This document shows positions 36,919 through 41,351 of a stretch of 41,351 nucleotides of DNA, piece after piece. The position numbers and the translations under genes were made by a program. Position 1 is the first letter of the stretch; every line of letters starts with the position of its first letter. Source of the stretch: an uncultured Anaerobiospirillum sp. (lineage in GTDB: Bacteria > Pseudomonadota > Gammaproteobacteria > Enterobacterales > Succinivibrionaceae); NCBI GenBank assembly GCA_944389785.1, contig CALXNP010000010.1:1-41351 (forward strand). Direction: 5' to 3'. Below the pieces are notes generated by a model. The model searched no databases. It was not told the DNA's origin and saw nothing but the letters and a program-made list of their open reading frames with translations.

Positions 36919-36942
36919 GCATATTGTTAAAACACAATATGC
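36919..36942. terminator. Terminator-like hairpin downstream of pdxJ
   Basis: GCATATTGT (36919-36927) and ACAATATGC (36934-36942) form a perfect 9-bp stem with a 6-nt loop. On the minus strand CTTTATTACTT follows. It lies 12 bp past the pdxJ stop. Confidence 0.55.
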
Positions 36943-36954
36943 CTTATTGTATTA

Positions 36955-37701
36955 TTAATTTATATAGGCTTGAGCACGAGCTTGTACAATCAGATCTTTC
37001 ATTTGTTTAACAGCATTTTCAAGACCCACAAATAAAGATCTTGCTATAATGCTGTGTCCAATATTAAGCTCTTCTATTTCTTTAATAGCAGCAATATCAG
37101 ATACATTATGATAATCAAGTCCATGACCTGCATTAACTTTAAGACCAATTGAACTTGCATATTGAGCCATATCTTTAATTTTTAAGAATTCTTCATAACG
37201 AGCTTTATCACCTTGGGCATTAGCATAAGCACCAGTATGTAATTCAATATAAGGTGCACCACTTTGTAAAGCTGCATCAATTTGTTCTTTATTAGGATCT
37301 ATAAATAAAGAGCATACGCTGCCTACTTTAGTTAAAGTAGCAACAGCCTCACTTACTTTTTTAAGCTCTCCTTTAACATCAAGCCCCCCTTCCGTAGTTA
37401 CTTCTTCACGACGCTCAGGCACCATGCACACAGCAGCAGGAGCTATAGCTTTAGCTATAGCCATAATATCATCACTTATGGCCATCTCTAAATTAAGCTT
37501 AGTATGTATAGTTTGAGCGATTAATCTTACATCTCTATCTGTAATATGACGTCTATCTTCACGCAAATGAGTTGTAATGCTGTCAGCTCCTGCACTTTGA
37601 GCGATAAATGCAGCATAAACAGGATCAGGTAATTGACCACCTCTGGCATTTCTTACAGTTGCTATATGGTCAATATTTACCCCAAGAAATATATTTTTCA
37701 T
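36955..37701 (-). CDS. pdxJ: Pyridoxine 5'-phosphate synthase
   Basis: Condenses 1-deoxyxylulose-5-phosphate with 3-amino-2-oxopropyl phosphate to make pyridoxine phosphate. It is a TIM barrel starting GVNIDHIATVRNARGG, followed by HLREDRRHITDRD, CMVPERREE and LNIGHSIIARS. I chose the ATG at 37701 (248 residues, E. coli 243), because it matches the family start and has AGG upstream; an in-frame ATG at 37752 would add 17 non-conserved residues. Confidence 0.95.
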   Translation of the reverse strand: MKNIFLGVNIDHIATVRNARGGQLPDPVYAAFIAQSAGADSITTHLREDRRHITDRDVRLIAQTIHTKLNLEMAISDDIMAIAKAIAPAAVCMVPERREEVTTEGGLDVKGELKKVSEAVATLTKVGSVCSLFIDPNKEQIDAALQSGAPYIELHTGAYANAQGDKARYEEFLKIKDMAQYASSIGLKVNAGHGLDYHNVSDIAAIKEIEELNIGHSIIARSLFVGLENAVKQMKDLIVQARAQAYIN

Positions 37702-37835
37702 ATTTAAAAACCTATTCTTAAAATATAACTTATATACACAACTTATCTTCAATAGTTACTAGCAACTTGAGATTTGTTGTTTTTTCTCACATAAGTCTGA
37801 TCTTTTAATAAATAAGACTAATTTATTATTCTGCC

Positions 37836-38711
37836 TCATGCAACAGGATGTTGGTTACTTACGTTTTGATAAATATCCATAATTTCATCTTTAGTAAAGA
37901 TATAGCTTTTTTGACAATGCTGACACTTAATGGTAGTAAACTCATCATTGGCTAAATCTAATAAGTCTTGAGGATTTAAAGAGCTTAAAGCTTCAGTAAA
38001 ATGCTCTTTTGAGCATATACATTGAAACTTAATTTCCTGCAATTCAAAAATTCTAACCTGCTCATGTACAAATAAACGACTAAGACATTCAGTTAAAGAC
38101 AAATTAAAGATTTCATCATTTGTTAAGGTAGAAGCTAAAATCTGTAAATGATCTAAAGATTCTTTATTATTATCAATGTTAGGTATAATTTGTAATAACA
38201 TACCGCCACTTTGATAGGTTTGATTATCTTTAAACAATAAAATCTTAGTATCTAATTGCTCAGAGTTTTTAAAATACTCCTCAAGACATAAAGCTAAAGT
38301 ATTTTGATCTAAAGCTACAATACCTTGATATTTAGTGCCATCTTTAGGAAACACACTAATTACTAATACAGAATCATCTGCAACTAAATCTTTAAAACTC
38401 ATATTGCTATAATCATATGAGGTATCAAATTTAGCAGAGCCATAGAAGCTTAGATCATTATTAATATTTACTAAAGCATATTGTAGCTTACTAGCTTGAC
38501 CTGCGCGAATTTGCACCATAATAGTTGCATCTGCTTTTAAAGTAGAGGCAAGCAAGACAGCAACTGAGCTTAAATCTAACATTAGATCTGCAATTGGAGT
38601 TGGATAATTATGATGTTTTAACATTTGAGCACATGCAAGATTTGTGTGCATAATCTCACCTCTAACACCATGATTATCAAATAAAAATCTAATTACTTCA
38701 TCATTTTGCAT
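37836..38711 (-). CDS. hslO: Redox-regulated chaperone Hsp33
   Basis: Cytoplasmic holdase switched on by oxidation and unfolding. The C-terminal redox switch is complete: CIC (CXC), then 29 residues, then CQHC (CXXC), which together bind zinc. The N-terminal domain shows the DLSSVAVLLAS and IQIRAGQ-like (MVQIRAGQ) segments. Its 291 residues compare with 292 in E. coli. AGGA precedes the ATG. hslR lies upstream on the same strand, as in E. coli, but 328 bp away. Confidence 0.95.
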   Translation of the reverse strand: MQNDEVIRFLFDNHGVRGEIMHTNLACAQMLKHHNYPTPIADLMLDLSSVAVLLASTLKADATIMVQIRAGQASKLQYALVNINNDLSFYGSAKFDTSYDYSNMSFKDLVADDSVLVISVFPKDGTKYQGIVALDQNTLALCLEEYFKNSEQLDTKILLFKDNQTYQSGGMLLQIIPNIDNNKESLDHLQILASTLTNDEIFNLSLTECLSRLFVHEQVRIFELQEIKFQCICSKEHFTEALSSLNPQDLLDLANDEFTTIKCQHCQKSYIFTKDEIMDIYQNVSNQHPVA

Positions 38712-39039
38712 AATGCTTGTCCTATTTTAGTTACATTCTAATAAGCTATTTTTTAGTCTAAAAAATACTTTTTTATAAAATAGTTATATTTGTATTTATA
38801 AAAAAATTAATTCTTACACCATAATTTTTGCAAAAATACTAAGGTATTTTGCAAAGATAAAATTATCTTTTATGTTTTTATCTACTACAAGTTTTTTACT
38901 TGTATAAAAACAATTTTCTCTAAAAAAATTTTACCTATATCTTTAAATCATCTATTACTATCAAAACAAATTCTTATATTGATTTAATATTGTATATGCT
39001 TCTTATTATATTACTCTTCAATACATAACTACAGCAATA
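38712..39039. other. hslO/hslR intergenic region with three hairpins
   Basis: 328 bp, strongly AT-rich. Three adjacent inverted repeats are seen: TTTGCAAAAATAC with GTATTTTGCAAA (38827-38855, one bulge), AAAGATAA with TTATCTTT (38853-38870), and TACAAG with CTTGTA (38886-38904). The first two share bases and cannot both form fully. No gene is visible. They may end the hslR transcript or sit in the hslO leader. Confidence 0.45.
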
Positions 39040-39450
39040 TTACTCTAACATATTGTCCATAAATTTTTTAAAATCTCGTCTTTGTTTTTTATTAGGCTTA
39101 GTATTTATATAAGTGATCATACTATTTGCTAACTTTTGCATTTCTTTTTGCTTTGCTTGTTTTAAAATTGACTCAGCTGTTTGCTCATACAGTTCTTTAG
39201 CTACACTATAAGGACCTCTTACATCTGACAATTGCTTAACAATAATTTCAATTCTATCATTACCAAATAATAGACTGATTTTAGCACCTAACTCCACGAT
39301 CTTTGAAGCCTTAGCCTTATGTCCATTATAGTCAACTTTACCACCTTCAATCATTTGACGTGAAATGCTTCGTGTTTTATAAAAACGACAAGCCCATAAA
39401 TATTTATCAAGACGTATTTGTGTATTTACTTTATCTAGTTGTTTGGTCAT
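39040..39450 (-). CDS. hslR: Ribosome-associated heat shock protein Hsp15
   Basis: S4-domain RNA-binding protein that recognises stalled 50S subunits carrying peptidyl-tRNA. The S4 domain occupies about 12-70 (IRLDKYLWACRFYKTRS, VDYNGHKAKASK), followed by a basic helical tail with KKQRRDF near the end. Its 136 residues compare with 133 in E. coli. No obvious ribosome-binding site precedes the ATG. Confidence 0.93.
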   Translation of the reverse strand: MTKQLDKVNTQIRLDKYLWACRFYKTRSISRQMIEGGKVDYNGHKAKASKIVELGAKISLLFGNDRIEIIVKQLSDVRGPYSVAKELYEQTAESILKQAKQKEMQKLANSMITYINTKPNKKQRRDFKKFMDNMLE

Positions 39451-39765
39451 AACTAATAAACTTAATGATATAAATAATCAATTTTTAAAGAGTTAAATTA
39501 ACTTAGAAACATAGCCTACATAAATTTAAACTTGTATTTGATTTTAATAACTAATATAGATAAATACAATAGTCAAATAGTTAATTTTCCACCTATAAAA
39601 ACTAGTAAATAAATTTAATTTAACTCACATACATTAAATTAAATATTATTCTTGCTGTTAAAATGATAATGTTATAATAACTTTAAGAACCTATACACTA
39701 CTGTAAGTGTGTTAAACCATATACCTTAATAAATTAAGGTGTAATTAAAAATTATGAGGATGATT
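39451..39765. other. hslR/ribB intergenic region and ribB leader
   Basis: 315 bp. The ribB extended -10 lies at 39670-39678. The leader after it carries a small hairpin ACACT/AGTGT near 39705 and ACCTTAAT-AA-ATTAAGGT at 39723-39740. The conserved blocks of an FMN riboswitch, often found before ribB, are not seen. Confidence 0.45.
39670..39678 (+). promoter_or_regulatory. Extended -10 promoter of ribB
   Basis: TGTTATAAT: perfect -10 with TGn extension; only a weak -35-like TTGCTG at 15 bp. Predicted leader of about 80 nt. Confidence 0.45.
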
Positions 39766-40416
39766 ATGAGTAGTACTAATCTATTAGAGCTTTTTGGTAG
39801 TAATTCAATACAAAGAGTGCAAAGAGCCCTAAATGATTTAAAAAAAGGCAAAGGCATTTTAGTTGTTGACAGTGAAGATCGTGAAAACGAAGGTGATTTA
39901 ATCTTTGCTGCTCAAAATATAAGTCCTGAGCAAATGGCTTTTATGATCAGAGAATGCTCTGGCATTGTTTGCTTATGCATTACTGAGCAAAGAGCACATG
40001 AGCTTGAATTACCTTTAATGGTTCAAAATAATACATCTGCTCATACAACAGCCTTTACAATTTCTATAGATGCTAAAGACAATGTTACAACTGGTGTAAG
40101 TGCTAAAGATAGATGTCAAGCAATTAAAGTTGTTGTTGATGATAATTCAAAGCCTTCTGATCTAGTACATCCTGGACATATGTTCCCTCTTATTGCTAAA
40201 GAAAATGGTGTATTACAAAGAGAAGGACATACAGAGGCTGCTGTAGATTTTGCACGACTTGCAGGCTTTAAACCGATGGGTGTAATTTGTGAGCTTTGTG
40301 CTCCTGATGGTGATATGGCACGCTTACCTAGAGTATGCGCCTTTGCTCAATTACATGATATGTGTGTAGTTAGTATTGATGATCTTATTGAATATAGAAA
40401 AATCAATAATGTCTAA
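39766..40416 (+). CDS. ribB: 3,4-dihydroxy-2-butanone 4-phosphate synthase
   Basis: Converts ribulose-5-phosphate to the four-carbon unit of riboflavin. It carries DSEDRENEGDLIF with the acidic metal site, GIVCLCIT, NNTSAHTTAFT, GVSAKDR, and HPGHMFPL. It lacks the GTP cyclohydrolase II half found in fused RibBA. I chose the third in-frame ATG, 39766, because GAGGA lies five bases before it; the two ATGs at 39754 and 39760 overlap that site. The resulting 216 residues match E. coli (217). Confidence 0.95.
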   Translation: MSSTNLLELFGSNSIQRVQRALNDLKKGKGILVVDSEDRENEGDLIFAAQNISPEQMAFMIRECSGIVCLCITEQRAHELELPLMVQNNTSAHTTAFTISIDAKDNVTTGVSAKDRCQAIKVVVDDNSKPSDLVHPGHMFPLIAKENGVLQREGHTEAAVDFARLAGFKPMGVICELCAPDGDMARLPRVCAFAQLHDMCVVSIDDLIEYRKINNV

Positions 40417-40430
40417 ATAGGTCAATAGCT

Positions 40431-41234
40431 ATGGATGCAAAATTAGGCTTTAAGCTTCAAGGTAATTTACAAGGCAAACCTCTAGCCATTCTACATGGTT
40501 GGGGTGTAGATTCTTCATATCTTACATCCATAGCTGAACATTATAGCAATAGACGGGTAATGTTAATTGATCTACCAGGTTACGGTATGAGTAAACATTT
40601 AAAGCAATATAGTGGTGATATAAATACAACTTCTGAACTTATTTACAATACTATAGAAGATAATACAGATATTATAGCTTGGTCATTATCTACTCTTTTT
40701 GCTATCAAAGTTTGTAATATGTTACCTACAAAAGTTACAAGCTTAGTTACAATTTGTGGTACACCACGTTTTCCATCTGATCCTAATTGGCCTGGTTTAG
40801 CATCTAATCTTATTGTTAAATATAAAAAATACTTACACTCTAAAAGAGCATTATCTTTAGTTTTACTTTTTTTCAAAAATCAACTTTTACACATCAACAA
40901 AGAAGATGACACACATTTAAACTTTAGTTTAAAAGAACTTGAAAATAAGATTAAAAGCCTAGATACTAAAACACTACAAAATGGTATTGATCTTATGACA
41001 CTATCTGATTTAAGAGAAGACTTTAAACACCTAAAAGTTCCTAGTTTACATATTTTTGGAGCTAAAGATGTTATTGTACCGTGTTGTCTTTCTCTTTATT
41101 GTAATACACAAAATAAATGTAGCTCATATATATGTGCTTATTCTGGACATATGCCTTTTTTATCAGAGGCAAAAACCTTCTATAATATACTAGATAAGTT
41201 CTATTCAAACGTTCATTTTATGTTTAATCAATAA
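40431..41234 (+). CDS. bioH: Pimeloyl-ACP methyl ester carboxylesterase (BioH-like)
   Basis: Alpha/beta hydrolase that would release pimeloyl-ACP for biotin synthesis. It shares ILHGWGVDSSYL, LIDLPGYGMS, and a WPG lid segment with BioH. The triad is Ser85, Asp213 (GAKDVIVP) and His240 (SGHMPF). The nucleophile elbow, GWSLG in E. coli, reads AWSLS, so both usual glycines are replaced. 267 residues (E. coli 256). It starts 14 bp after ribB, likely co-transcribed. Other biotin genes are not in the window, so substrate is inferred. Confidence 0.8.
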   Translation: MDAKLGFKLQGNLQGKPLAILHGWGVDSSYLTSIAEHYSNRRVMLIDLPGYGMSKHLKQYSGDINTTSELIYNTIEDNTDIIAWSLSTLFAIKVCNMLPTKVTSLVTICGTPRFPSDPNWPGLASNLIVKYKKYLHSKRALSLVLLFFKNQLLHINKEDDTHLNFSLKELENKIKSLDTKTLQNGIDLMTLSDLREDFKHLKVPSLHIFGAKDVIVPCCLSLYCNTQNKCSSYICAYSGHMPFLSEAKTFYNILDKFYSNVHFMFNQ

Positions 41235-41351
41235 TAATATTTCTTATAAATAGTATTTTCCATCAAAGTATTAAATCAGTAGTTACGCACGATAGACTTT
41301 AGCTCAAAATATTGTTTTTATAAACAGCTAGTTAAAATTCTGGCTCGCTTG

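Noticed and set aside
1..41351. Mobile element, CRISPR array, toxin-antitoxin or phage-defence system
   Set aside because: I looked for transposase, integrase, repeat arrays and paired small genes on both strands and found none; all genes are housekeeping or envelope genes with similar composition.

Overview
The window is AT-rich chromosomal DNA (roughly 30% G+C by eye) from a gammaproteobacterium. Evidence is gene content and order: trmA-murI directly before an rRNA operon, rpmE-priA followed by a SPOR/FtsN-like gene and hslVU, the coaD/mutM/rpmG/rpmB/coaBC/dut neighbourhood, plus PlsB, HldD, WaaF, WaaA, GlpG, BioH, Hsp15, NudE and E. coli-type RibB. A fermentative host of the Succinivibrionaceae/Aeromonadales kind would fit, but the genus is not decidable from what is visible. 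All recognised genes look intact. I see no insertion sequence, prophage, CRISPR array, tRNA or obvious island.

Layout. 1-150: promoter and leader of an rRNA operon leaving the left edge on the minus strand. 151-3690: murI (-), trmA (+), a short malic enzyme (-). 4081-11736: rpmE (-), then plus-strand priA, argS, an ftsN-like SPOR gene, hslV, hslU and a small coiled-coil gene; argS to the coiled-coil gene are packed as one unit. 11767-15525: minus-strand unit fieF, cysE, fruA-type PTS permease. 15915-18818: plsB and a secreted FliL-like protein (+). 18851-28008: envelope region with glpG and hldD (-), waaF and waaA (+), a flavodoxin-fold reductase (-), a GT-C-like membrane protein with kdkA (-), and opsX (+). 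28018-32416: coaD (+), mutM (-), rpmB-rpmG (-), coaBC-dut (+). 32466-36071: argF-argG-argH (-) with a terminator-like hairpin before argH. 36236-39450: nudE, pdxJ, hslO, hslR (all -). 39766-41234: ribB and bioH (+). 41235-41351 holds nothing recognisable.

How the genes work together. HldD makes the ADP-heptose donor, WaaA adds Kdo to lipid A, KdkA phosphorylates Kdo, OpsX adds heptose I to phosphorylated Kdo and WaaF adds heptose II. This predicts a Haemophilus-like inner core with a single phosphorylated Kdo. The large membrane protein co-transcribed with kdkA is a candidate new player in that pathway. coaBC and coaD cover three CoA steps on either side of a ribosomal protein/DNA repair block. 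argFGH covers ornithine to arginine. HslVU, Hsp33 and Hsp15 are protein-quality and ribosome-rescue factors.

The region is largely housekeeping and I find no clear new multi-gene system. The best leads are the GT-C-like protein, a CysE without the usual C-terminal anchor, altered catalytic motifs in ArgRS and BioH, the argG-argH terminator, and intergenic hairpins that could mark small RNAs or leaders.
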